6,671 nucleotides of DNA from CAVAVT01 sp963592185 (lineage in GTDB: Bacteria; Bacillota; Negativicutes; Selenomonadales; Selenomonadaceae). A model generated the notes under the pieces. The model was not told the DNA's origin, searched no databases, and was given only the letters and a program-made list of their open reading frames with translations. Location: positions 1 through 6,671 of the forward strand of contig CAVAVT010000079.1 of NCBI GenBank assembly GCA_963592185.1, read 5' to 3'. The position numbers were made by a program, and so were the translations under genes. Of the stretch, positions 1 to 5,402 are shown in pieces (positions within the stretch are counted from its first letter, which is position 1; every line of letters starts with the position of its first letter).

Positions 1-22
1 TCTCCCTGCATGGGGTGTTTTT
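1..22 (+). terminator. Possible right arm of a terminator cut by the window edge
   Basis: The window opens with TCTCCCTGCATGGGGTG followed by five T residues (18-22). It can form a tiny CCC-TGCAT-GGG hairpin, but could equally be the right arm of a longer terminator whose left arm lies outside the window. Either would end a plus-strand gene to the left, convergent with glnK. Only the edge is visible, so this is tentative. Confidence 0.3.
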
Positions 23-34
23 AGTTTAAACATG

Positions 35-73
35 AAAAATCAGCCGCATGTTTTTGCACACGGCTGATTTTTT
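35..73. terminator. Bidirectional intrinsic terminator downstream of amtB-glnK
   Basis: A perfect 12-bp inverted repeat has arms AAAAATCAGCCG (35-46) and CGGCTGATTTTT (61-72) around a 14-nt loop. The loop can add a short TGT/ACA stem (49-51 with 58-60). The A-run on the left and T-run on the right give a U-tract on either strand, so it can end the minus-strand amtB-glnK transcript and also a plus-strand transcript arriving from the left. It lies about 140 nt beyond the glnK stop codon, with the 14-bp repeat array in between. Confidence 0.85.
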
Positions 74-80
74 CATCCGG

Positions 81-206
81 GATTTATTGTCCAGGATTTA
101 GGGTCCTCGATTTGTAGTCCAGGATTTACTGTCCGGGATTTTTAGTCCTAGATTTATAGTCTGGGATTTGCTGTCCTAGATTTGTAGTCTGGGATTTATA
201 GTCCTA
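81..206. repeat. Nine-copy 14-bp tandem repeat in the 3' UTR of glnK
   Basis: Nine consecutive units of exactly 14 bp start at 81, 95, 109, 123, 137, 151, 165, 179 and 193. The plus-strand consensus is GATTTATAGTCCTA. GATTT (unit positions 1-5) and GTC (9-11) are present in every copy; positions 6-8 and 12-14 vary. Degenerate copies flank the array: GATTTTTTCATCCGG (66-80, 15 nt) merges with the terminator T-tract, and GAATTA (207-212) contains the glnK stop codon. Fourteen is not a multiple of three, and stop codons occur in the array, so it is not coding. It would be transcribed as the 3' UTR of the amtB-glnK mRNA. No function is recognised; copy number could vary by slippage. Confidence 0.9.
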
Positions 207-209
207 GAA

Positions 210-569
210 TTACTTTTCTTCCTTGATTGCATCCGGACCAGATACGCCGGTACGGATACGTACAGCATTGTCCAACTTCTGAACAAAGATTTTTCCATCA
301 CCGTAATGACCGGTGCGGAGAACCTTCTGTGCTGTTTCAAGAACTAAGTCAACAGGAACTTCGCATACAACAGTTTCAATCTTTACCTTAGGAACCAGGT
401 TGATGCTGTACTCACGTCCGCGGTAAACCTCAACATGTCCCTTCTGAAGTCCGCAGCCATATACCTGGCTGACAGTCATGCCCATAACACCGATTTTGTT
501 GAGAGCGTCCTTAAGCTCATCAAGCTTGTCAGTTCTGGTGATTATTTCGATTTTAGTAATCTCATCCAT
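210..569 (-). CDS. glnK: PII nitrogen regulatory protein, GlnK type
   Basis: This 119-aa protein is full length for the PII family, a trimeric cytoplasmic sensor of 2-oxoglutarate and ATP/ADP that controls nitrogen metabolism. The T-loop is intact (about residues 37-58): QKGHVEVYRG leads to Tyr54, equivalent to the uridylylated Tyr51 of E. coli GlnK. The B-loop TGHYGDGKIFV (86-96) and C-loop VRIRTG (103-108) carry the nucleotide-binding residues. The start is ATG at 569, directly after the amtB stop (TAAATG, no gap), with a GGAGG (582-578) 8 nt upstream inside the end of amtB, so the pair is co-transcribed and probably translationally coupled. Known biology of amtB-linked PII proteins is that they block the ammonium channel when nitrogen is sufficient. 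Whether this Tyr is modified depends on a GlnD that is not in the window. The stop codon lies in the edge copy of the 14-bp repeat array. Confidence 0.95.
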   Translation of the reverse strand: MDEITKIEIITRTDKLDELKDALNKIGVMGMTVSQVYGCGLQKGHVEVYRGREYSINLVPKVKIETVVCEVPVDLVLETAQKVLRTGHYGDGKIFVQKLDNAVRIRTGVSGPDAIKEEK

Positions 570-1958
570 TTACTTCGCCTCCGAATCTGTAGATGCTGTC
601 ATTGCGGAAAGGCTGTCGCCTCCGAAAATAGGATTACCTGCGGTGAAGCTCTGCTCGTAAGCACGCTCACCATGCTCACCAAGGTCAAGACCGGAAATCT
701 CCTCATGTACATCTGCACGGAGAGTCATGAAGCAGCCGATAATCTTAACGAGGATAAAGGAACCAACTACTGCCAATGCATAAGCAACAGCAATGGAGAT
801 AATCTCTGCAACCAGAAGGTCGCTGCTGCCGAAGAACAAACCATCTGCGCCGTCAGGATTTACTGCGGTTGTAGCCCAAAGACCGGTTGCAATAGCGCCC
901 CAGGTACCACCGATACCATGTACGCCGAATGCATCAAGAGCATCATCATAACCAAGCTTGGACTTGAGGAAAGCTACAGCGAAGTAGCACACAGCACCAC
1001 CAACGAGACCAATGATTACTGAAGGCATAGGCTCAACAAAACCTGCTGCCGGGGTAATTGCAACGAGACCAGCTACACAGCCAGATGCTGCACCGAGGAT
1101 TGTCGGCTTGCCGCTGATAACCCACTCAAGAACTACCCATGAAACAGTTGCTGCTGCAGCTGCTGCCTGAGTTACTACGAAAGCATTTGCTGCGAGAGCA
1201 TTAGCACCGAGAGCACTGCCGGCATTGAAGCCGAACCATCCAAACCAGAGAAGAGTTGCACCAAGAACAATCATAGGAACATTGTGAGGAATCATTGGGG
1301 TATGTCCATAACCATGGCGCTTGCCAAGAAGTATGCAGACAGTAAGACCGGATACACCGGAGAGAATATGAATTACAAGACCGCCTGCGAAGTCAAGAGC
1401 ACCGAGCTGTGCAAGGAAGCCGCCGCCCCAAACCCAGTGTGCCATGGGGTTGTAGATGAAAATAGCCCAAAGAAGAATGAATACTACGAAAGGAGCAAAT
1501 CTCATTCTTTCAGCGAATGCACCAGTGATAAGTGCAGGAGTGATAACAGCGAACATGCACTGGAATGCAACGAATGCAAGCTCTGGAATAGTACCGTTTT
1601 CAAGTATGTTCAGACCAACACCAGCAAGACCAATCTTGTCCAGGCTGCCGATGAATCCATTGATATCAGTACCAAAGGTCATTGTGTAACCGATGAGCAC
1701 CCACTCAACAGAAATCATTGCAACGATGAAGAAGCTGTGCATTATCGTGGTGAGTACGTTCTTGCTGCGAACCATACCGCCATAGAAGAATGCAAGACCA
1801 GGGGTCATGATGAATACCAATGCGGCACTGATAAGTACCCAGGCTGTATCGCCTGTGTCGATTTCAGCCGGAGCTCCGGCTTCTGCAGCGAAGGCTGCAG
1901 GCATTGCCAGCAGCATGGCCAGCAAAGCAAAGCAGATAATCGATAATTTCTTTCTCAT
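570..1958 (-). CDS. amtB: Ammonium transporter AmtB
   Basis: A 462-aa Amt/Rh-family channel of the cytoplasmic membrane that conducts ammonium and assembles as a trimer. A probable signal peptide covers residues 1-24 (MRKK, hydrophobic core, AFA before A25), as in E. coli AmtB. Conserved elements include the twin histidines H197 (in FAGGLVIH) and H347 (in AFGVHG), equivalent to H168 and H318 of E. coli; the Phe gate F136 and F244; the recruitment-site W177 (in VWGGG) and S248 (in FNAGS). The cytoplasmic tail GLDLGEHGERAYE (423-435) is the part known to couple subunits and contact PII. An upstream in-frame TTG at 1988 would add ten residues, but AAGGGATGGAG (1973-1963) lies just before ATG 1958, and 1988 falls inside a leader hairpin, so 1958 is chosen. 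It is followed with no gap by glnK. Expression is probably set by the attenuated leader upstream. Confidence 0.95.
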   Translation of the reverse strand: MRKKLSIICFALLAMLLAMPAAFAAEAGAPAEIDTGDTAWVLISAALVFIMTPGLAFFYGGMVRSKNVLTTIMHSFFIVAMISVEWVLIGYTMTFGTDINGFIGSLDKIGLAGVGLNILENGTIPELAFVAFQCMFAVITPALITGAFAERMRFAPFVVFILLWAIFIYNPMAHWVWGGGFLAQLGALDFAGGLVIHILSGVSGLTVCILLGKRHGYGHTPMIPHNVPMIVLGATLLWFGWFGFNAGSALGANALAANAFVVTQAAAAAATVSWVVLEWVISGKPTILGAASGCVAGLVAITPAAGFVEPMPSVIIGLVGGAVCYFAVAFLKSKLGYDDALDAFGVHGIGGTWGAIATGLWATTAVNPDGADGLFFGSSDLLVAEIISIAVAYALAVVGSFILVKIIGCFMTLRADVHEEISGLDLGEHGERAYEQSFTAGNPIFGGDSLSAMTASTDSEAK

Positions 1959-1962
1959 TTTA

Positions 1963-1973
1963 CTCCATCCCTT
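1963..1973 (-). promoter_or_regulatory. Ribosome binding site that sets the amtB start
   Basis: On the minus strand AAGGGATGGAG precedes ATG 1958. The GGAG part ends 4 nt before the start and the AAGGGA part about 9 nt before it, so either can pair with 16S rRNA. The alternative TTG at 1988 has no comparable purine run at a usable distance, which supports the 462-aa form. Confidence 0.7.
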
Positions 1974-1986
1974 CCATGATAGCAAC

Positions 1987-2032
1987 AAGGCGCCTTTTTC
2001 CCGTGGTAAATTTTACGGAAAAAAGACGCCTT
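1987..2032 (-). promoter_or_regulatory. Long leader stem-loop just upstream of the amtB ribosome binding site
   Basis: The arms AAGGCGCCTTTTTCCCGT (1987-2004) and ACGGAAAAAAGACGCCTT (2015-2032) are complementary over 18 positions. Sixteen are Watson-Crick, and the other two become G-U pairs in the minus-strand RNA. The 10-nt loop is GGTAAATTTT on the plus strand. In the mRNA the stem ends about 14 nt before the Shine-Dalgarno region and is followed by TTGTTGC, a poor U-tract, so it is not an obvious terminator. It may protect the mRNA, tune translation, or compete with the small hairpin at 2024-2037, with which it shares bases. Confidence 0.65.
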
Positions 2033-2037
2033 TGTCT
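2019..2037 (-). promoter_or_regulatory. Small AAAGGC-hexaloop hairpin followed by a U-run in the amtB leader
   Basis: In the minus-strand RNA, AGAC (2037-2034) pairs with GTCT (2027-2024) around the six-base loop AAAGGC. Two further G-U pairs are possible outside, and a run of U residues follows (to 2019). The loop has A at position 1 and G at position 4, as in ANTAR-bound hairpins. It uses the same bases as the 5' arm of the longer stem at 1987-2032, so the two structures are mutually exclusive. The short stem makes this a weak call. Confidence 0.35.
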
Positions 2038-2092
2038 CCAAATATAAATACCTATAAGTACATACCCATCAGATAAGACTACTGAATAATAG

Positions 2093-2125
2093 AAAAACCC
2101 CACAGAGCCTTCATGGTCTGTGGGG
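2093..2125 (-). terminator. Intrinsic terminator (attenuator) in the amtB leader
   Basis: The minus-strand RNA folds CCCCACAGA (2125-2117) against TCTGTGGGG (2106-2098), nine perfect pairs, with an upper CC/GG extension, and is followed by five U residues (2097-2093). It lies after the consensus promoter at 2159-2187 and about 135 nt before the amtB start, while the upstream oxidoreductase gene has its own terminator at 2226-2257. It therefore most likely stops amtB transcription early unless antitermination occurs. Confidence 0.8.
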
Positions 2126-2136
2126 CTTCATTGCCC
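2123..2136 (-). promoter_or_regulatory. GGGC-AATGAA-GCCC hairpin, candidate ANTAR-type antiterminator element
   Basis: In the minus-strand leader a four-pair GC stem (2136-2133 with 2126-2123) carries the hexaloop AATGAA, with A at loop position 1 and G at position 4, the two bases invariant in ANTAR-recognised hairpins. Its 3' arm shares three C residues (2125-2123) with the foot of the terminator hairpin, so stabilising it would remove three GC pairs from the terminator next to the U-tract. The terminator's own loop repeats ATGAAG but does not fit the canonical hexaloop exactly. An ANTAR role is inferred; no ANTAR protein is encoded here. Confidence 0.45.
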
Positions 2137-2158
2137 GTATGTCTTTCTGATGGGTCTT

Positions 2159-2187
2159 ATTATAAACATAAGAAAACCCGTTGTCAA
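2159..2187 (-). promoter_or_regulatory. Consensus sigma-A promoter of amtB-glnK
   Basis: On the minus strand TTGACA (2187-2182) and TATAAT (2164-2159) are separated by exactly 17 bp, matching the consensus at all twelve positions. Transcription should start near 2151-2153, giving a leader of about 190 nt. A promoter this strong without other control would give constant high expression, which fits control by attenuation downstream. Confidence 0.9.
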
Positions 2188-2199
2188 CGCATTTTGTTA

Positions 2200-2215
2200 T
2201 GTATTCAAGAATACA
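2200..2215. promoter_or_regulatory. Palindrome upstream of the amtB promoter, possible operator
   Basis: TGTATTCAAGAATACA is a perfect 7-2-7 inverted repeat. It ends 12 bp upstream of the -35 box of amtB and sits between that promoter and the oxidoreductase terminator. Its position around -50 to -60 would suit an activator. It does not match the GlnR/TnrA consensus TGTNA-N7-TNACA. No T-run follows, so it is not a terminator. The regulator is unknown. Confidence 0.4.
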
Positions 2216-2225
2216 CAGACACACT

Positions 2226-2257
2226 GTAAAAATCCGTTATGTATTGTTTACATACGG
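2226..2257 (-). terminator. Intrinsic terminator of the FAD-dehydrogenase gene
   Basis: The minus-strand RNA forms CCG TATGTA (2257-2249, omitting nothing but the loop boundary) with TACATA and CGG (2243-2238 and 2236-2234), one bulged A and a five-base loop. It is followed by ATTTTTAC (2233-2226). The stop codon (2250-2248) lies within the hairpin. It separates the dehydrogenase unit from the amtB promoter. Confidence 0.65.
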
Positions 2258-3624
2258 GAAAGTATTGTACGGGCCACATACACACCGCTGGCTCCGGCCT
2301 GTGACAATCCTCTTGTTACTCCTGCGCCGTCTCCTGTAGCAAAGATATTCTTAAAGCCTGTTTCCAGCTCATTGCTGAGAACAACACGGGAGCTGTAGAA
2401 CTTCACCTCAACGCCGTACAGCAGGGTGTCGTCGTTGGTCATGCCGGGGGCAACATTATTGAGTGCCTGAATCATTTCTATAATATTATCCACATGACGC
2501 TTCGGCAGCACCAGTGACAAATCTCCAGGAGTTGCCTCCAAAGTAGGCTTCATAAAGCTTTTTGCCATGCGGTCTTTATTGCTGCGGTGTCCCTTCATCA
2601 GGTCTCCGAAGCGCTGTACGATGATGCCGCCACCCAACATATTTGCAAAGGATGCAATGCTCTTGCCGTACTGGGTTGGCTCCTTAAATGGCTCGGTGAA
2701 ACGGTTGCTTACCAAAAGGGCGAAGTTGGTATTGCGGCTCTGCAGCTTTGGATCGCTGTAGGAATGTCCATTAACTGTAATGATTCCATCGGTGTTTTCC
2801 ATTACAACGTGGCCATGGGGATTCATGCAGAAAGTTCTTACAAAATCACCATATTTCTTAGTGCGGTATACCAGCTTTGCTTCATATACCTGGCTTGTAA
2901 TATGGTTCCATACCTCATCGGGAACCTCCACACGGACACCAACATCTACACGGTTGTTTTCCTGCTCAAGTCCTAGGCGCTGGCATTCGTTGGAAAACCA
3001 TTCTGCACCGGCACGGCCAGGGGCTACAACCAGATATTCCGCCCTGATTTCATCTCCGTTTTCAGTAATGATACCATTGTCTCCATTGCCATCAGACTCA
3101 ATGGTTTTTACCGGACAGTTGAATCTAAAATCAACCTTGTCCTTCAAATACTCGTAGGTGTTCTGAAGCATTTTCAAGTTGTTCTCAGTACCAAGATGCC
3201 TTACGCTTGCCTCAAGCAGATGGATGTCGTGCTCCAGCGCCAGACGGCCTATATCGGAGCCTTTTGTGGTAAACACCTGTGAAGGCGCTCCATGCTTCAT
3301 ATTGATATCATCTACATACTGAATGAGGTCCATTACCTGGTCATCGCTGATATATTCGTTCAGCCATCCGCCGAACTGAGTAGTGAAGTTGTACTTTCCA
3401 TCGGAAAAAGCTCCGGCACCGCCGAAACCTCTCATTATGCTGCAGGGCTTGCAGCGAATGCAGGTTTTTACCTTGCCTGTGGAAATTGGACATGCACGAT
3501 GATAAATATCACTTCCGCTTTCCAAAACAATAACACTGATGCCCGGACGTTTTTCCACCAGCTCATATGCTGCGAATACTCCGGCAGGTCCTGCCCCTAC
3601 AATTGCTACATCATAATGTGTCAT
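2248..3624 (-). CDS. NAD(P)/FAD-dependent dehydrogenase, COG2509-like
   Basis: A 458-aa soluble flavoprotein. The N-terminal dinucleotide fold shows VAIVGAGPAG (6-15) with the acidic residue E35 closing the ADP-binding unit. The family-typical GFGGAGAFSDGK follows at 66-77, VVAPGR at 199-204, and the C-terminal FAD motif IFATGDGAG at 427-435 with SQAGASGVYVA after it. Four cysteines, C45, C55, C58 and C61 (C-x9-C-x2-C-x2-C), lie just before the GGAG segment and could hold a metal or Fe-S centre; this is inference. Members are annotated as uncharacterised FAD-dependent dehydrogenases and the substrate is unknown. ATG 3624 is preceded by GGGGAGG (3639-3633) at 8 nt, an excellent site. It is a single-gene unit with its own promoter and terminator, divergent from putP. 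The fold is secure; the reaction is not known. Confidence 0.85.
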   Translation of the reverse strand: MTHYDVAIVGAGPAGVFAAYELVEKRPGISVIVLESGSDIYHRACPISTGKVKTCIRCKPCSIMRGFGGAGAFSDGKYNFTTQFGGWLNEYISDDQVMDLIQYVDDINMKHGAPSQVFTTKGSDIGRLALEHDIHLLEASVRHLGTENNLKMLQNTYEYLKDKVDFRFNCPVKTIESDGNGDNGIITENGDEIRAEYLVVAPGRAGAEWFSNECQRLGLEQENNRVDVGVRVEVPDEVWNHITSQVYEAKLVYRTKKYGDFVRTFCMNPHGHVVMENTDGIITVNGHSYSDPKLQSRNTNFALLVSNRFTEPFKEPTQYGKSIASFANMLGGGIIVQRFGDLMKGHRSNKDRMAKSFMKPTLEATPGDLSLVLPKRHVDNIIEMIQALNNVAPGMTNDDTLLYGVEVKFYSSRVVLSNELETGFKNIFATGDGAGVTRGLSQAGASGVYVARTILSRM

Positions 3625-3706
3625 TTACGTATCCTCCCCGATTTTTACACACACGAAAAGAGCGCAGCCAGTGTCTTTCACCCCGTCTGCGTTCAAAACC
3701 TTTGGT

Positions 3707-3735
3707 ATTATAAACCTTTAATTTCCGAAATGCAA
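3707..3735 (-). promoter_or_regulatory. Promoter of the FAD-dehydrogenase gene
   Basis: On the minus strand TTGCAT (3735-3730), a 17-bp spacer and a perfect TATAAT (3712-3707) point to a start near 3700, leaving a leader of about 75 nt. The leader contains a possible weak stem CGCAG/CTGCG (3663-3667 with 3687-3691), with no recognised riboswitch. Confidence 0.65.
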
Positions 3736-3774
3736 ACATTTTTTGTATACATGAGCGGTCTAAATATAAAAAAG

Positions 3775-3804
3775 TTGCATATATACTATATCTCATTTTA
3801 TAAT
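3775..3804 (+). promoter_or_regulatory. Promoter of putP
   Basis: TTGCAT (3775-3780), an 18-bp AT-rich spacer and a perfect TATAAT (3799-3804) predict a start near 3811, about 30 nt before the GTG start codon. It diverges from the dehydrogenase promoter; the two -35 boxes have the same sequence and are 39 bp apart. An 8-bp palindrome TGTATACA (3744-3751) lies between them. Confidence 0.65.
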
Positions 3805-3841
3805 TAGCATTGTGACTATAACATGAAAGAGGGTTTCTATT

Positions 3842-5320
3842 GTGGATACGAATACAGCCATCATTCTAGCTTTCGTGGTTTACCTGGGCCTGATGATGAT
3901 GATAGGTGTATATTACTACCGCCGGACTCGCAATATGTCCGACTATATTCTTGGCAACCGAAAACTTGGTGCATGGGTAACATCCATGAGTGCCGAGGCT
4001 TCCGACATGAGCGGATGGATGCTTATGGGCCTGCCGGGCTTTGCATATCTTGCCGGTCTAAACGCCGGATGGATTGCTCTAGGTCTTGCCCTTGGAACCT
4101 ATGCCAACTGGAAATTTATTGCAGCAAGACTTAGAAAATACACTGAGCTTGCCAATAATTCCCTTACACTGCCGGATTTTTTGCAGAATCGCTTCAATGA
4201 CAAAAGCAATCTTCTCCGCATCATTCCGGCTGTATTTATCCTGATATTCTTTATTATCTATACATCCTCCGGATTTGTGGCTGGTGGAAAACTTTTTGAA
4301 ACAATTTTCCATCTACCCTATGAAACAGCACTGCTCATCGGTGCATTTGTGGTGGTATTCTACACCCTCACCGGCGGATTTCTGGCTGTTTGCTGGACTG
4401 ACTTCATTCAGGGCATGATGATGTTCTTTGCAATAGTAATGATTCCAGTTGTGGCATCCTTCACCCTTGGAGGTCCCATTACCACAGCTGAAGCAATTTA
4501 CACCGTAAATCCTACCTTTTTTAATCCTTTTGTGAAGCCGGACGGTTCCTTTACTGGATTTATCGAGCTTGCCTCCCTTATTGGCTGGGGCCTTGGATAT
4601 TTCGGACAGCCCCACATTCTGGTGCGCTTTATGGCTATCAAAAATTCAAAAAGCCTTGTACAGGCACGACACATCGCAATGACCTGGGTTGTTATTTCCC
4701 TGGCTGCAGCGGTTATCGTAGGTATGGTTGGCAAGGTATATCTCACCACTTCATTGGATGGCACAAACACAGAAACAGTATTCCTGGTAATGACTGAACA
4801 GCTCCTTAGTCCCTTCTTTGCAGGACTGGTTCTCTCAGCTGTGCTGGCTGCTATCATGAGTACCTCCTCCGCCCAGCTTCTTGTGGCTGCATCAGCCTTT
4901 TCACAGGATTTCTACAGAGCACTTCTTCATAAATCCGCATCTGAAAAGGAACTGGTATGGGTAAGCCGCATTTCCGTGCTGGTGATTGCCGGTATGGCTA
5001 TTATGCTGGCTATGAACCCCAACAGCCTGATTCTGGACATTGTGGCATATGCCTGGGCTGGCTTCGGCGCTGCCTTTGGTCCTGCCCTTCTCTGCGCACT
5101 GTTCTGGAGAAGAGCTACCAGAAACGGTATTCTTGCCGGTATCATTGTTGGCGGTGTAACAGTTCTCGTATGGAAACAGCTTGCCCTCTTCGGACTGTAT
5201 GAAATCATCCCCGGATTCCTCTTCTCCCTGATTGCCATTTATGTGGTAAGCAAGCTTGACAAGGAACCTGCCAAGGAAATCACTGATATATTCGATTCTG
5301 TAAACAATAGCGAAATTTAA
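3842..5320 (+). CDS. putP: Sodium/proline symporter PutP
   Basis: A 492-aa integral membrane transporter of the solute:sodium symporter family (LeuT fold, about 13 membrane segments expected). It resembles E. coli PutP along its length. R40 and the Na+-site aspartate D55 in SDMSGW (54-59) fall at the E. coli numbering, as do S340 and T341 in IMSTSS. GWGLGYFGQPHI (248-259) is the family-typical segment after the variable loop. It imports proline driven by sodium, for catabolism or osmotic balance. The start is GTG 3842 with AGAGGG (3828-3833) 8 nt upstream; an ATG at 3823 is in another frame. It is a single-gene unit, with its own promoter upstream and a strong terminator downstream; no putA or proline dehydrogenase is visible. 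Substrate could be a related compound, but the match favours proline. Confidence 0.92.
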   Translation: MDTNTAIILAFVVYLGLMMMIGVYYYRRTRNMSDYILGNRKLGAWVTSMSAEASDMSGWMLMGLPGFAYLAGLNAGWIALGLALGTYANWKFIAARLRKYTELANNSLTLPDFLQNRFNDKSNLLRIIPAVFILIFFIIYTSSGFVAGGKLFETIFHLPYETALLIGAFVVVFYTLTGGFLAVCWTDFIQGMMMFFAIVMIPVVASFTLGGPITTAEAIYTVNPTFFNPFVKPDGSFTGFIELASLIGWGLGYFGQPHILVRFMAIKNSKSLVQARHIAMTWVVISLAAAVIVGMVGKVYLTTSLDGTNTETVFLVMTEQLLSPFFAGLVLSAVLAAIMSTSSAQLLVAASAFSQDFYRALLHKSASEKELVWVSRISVLVIAGMAIMLAMNPNSLILDIVAYAWAGFGAAFGPALLCALFWRRATRNGILAGIIVGGVTVLVWKQLALFGLYEIIPGFLFSLIAIYVVSKLDKEPAKEITDIFDSVNNSEI

Positions 5321-5333
5321 ACGCTAAATAACG

Positions 5334-5387
5334 GAGGAATGCTCCTGTATTCTGAGTAATATCTCAGACAGAGCATTCCTCTTTTTT
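5334..5387 (+). terminator. Strong intrinsic terminator of putP
   Basis: GAGGAATGCTC (5334-5344) pairs perfectly with GAGCATTCCTC (5371-5381), eleven base pairs. The interior folds further (TCTGAG 5351-5356 with CTCAGA 5363-5368, loop TAATAT) with small bulges, and six T residues follow (5382-5387). It starts 14 nt after the putP stop codon and isolates the DUF362 gene as a separate unit. Confidence 0.92.
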
Positions 5388-5402
5388 ATGCGAAAAATTC
5401 AC

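Larger units (their letters stand above)
2064..2155 (-). promoter_or_regulatory. Long-range inverted repeat enclosing the attenuator
   Basis: ACCCATCAGA plus AAGAC (2064-2079, with one extra T) is complementary to GTCTT plus TCTGATGGGT (2141-2155), giving 15 pairs and one bulge. It encloses the attenuator and the AATGAA hairpin. In the minus-strand transcript this pairs the extreme 5' end with bases just past the terminator, so it could form only in read-through RNA. The predicted transcription start (about 2151-2153) trims the outer few pairs, leaving roughly a dozen. Confidence 0.5.

Noticed and set aside
81..206. CRISPR array
   Set aside because: Units are 14 bp with no unique spacers, much shorter than CRISPR repeats, and no cas gene is present.
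435..1022. 195-residue plus-strand reading frame opposite amtB-glnK
   Set aside because: It runs antisense across two well-recognised genes, is cysteine-rich without any family resemblance, and has no ribosome binding site of note.
1959..1988. Longer AmtB starting at TTG 1988
   Set aside because: The extra ten residues precede a normal signal peptide, the TTG is within a leader stem, and the good ribosome binding site serves ATG 1958.
2093..2125. Terminator belonging to the FAD-dehydrogenase gene
   Set aside because: That gene has its own hairpin and U-run at 2226-2257, and a consensus amtB promoter lies between the two, so this hairpin is in the amtB leader.
3663..3691. Riboswitch in the dehydrogenase leader
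   Set aside because: Only a five-pair stem with a small inner hairpin is visible, with no terminator or known aptamer pattern.
3611..3796. Small minus-strand gene upstream of the dehydrogenase
   Set aside because: It overlaps the dehydrogenase start and both promoter elements, and its translation (arginine- and aromatic-rich) resembles no known family.
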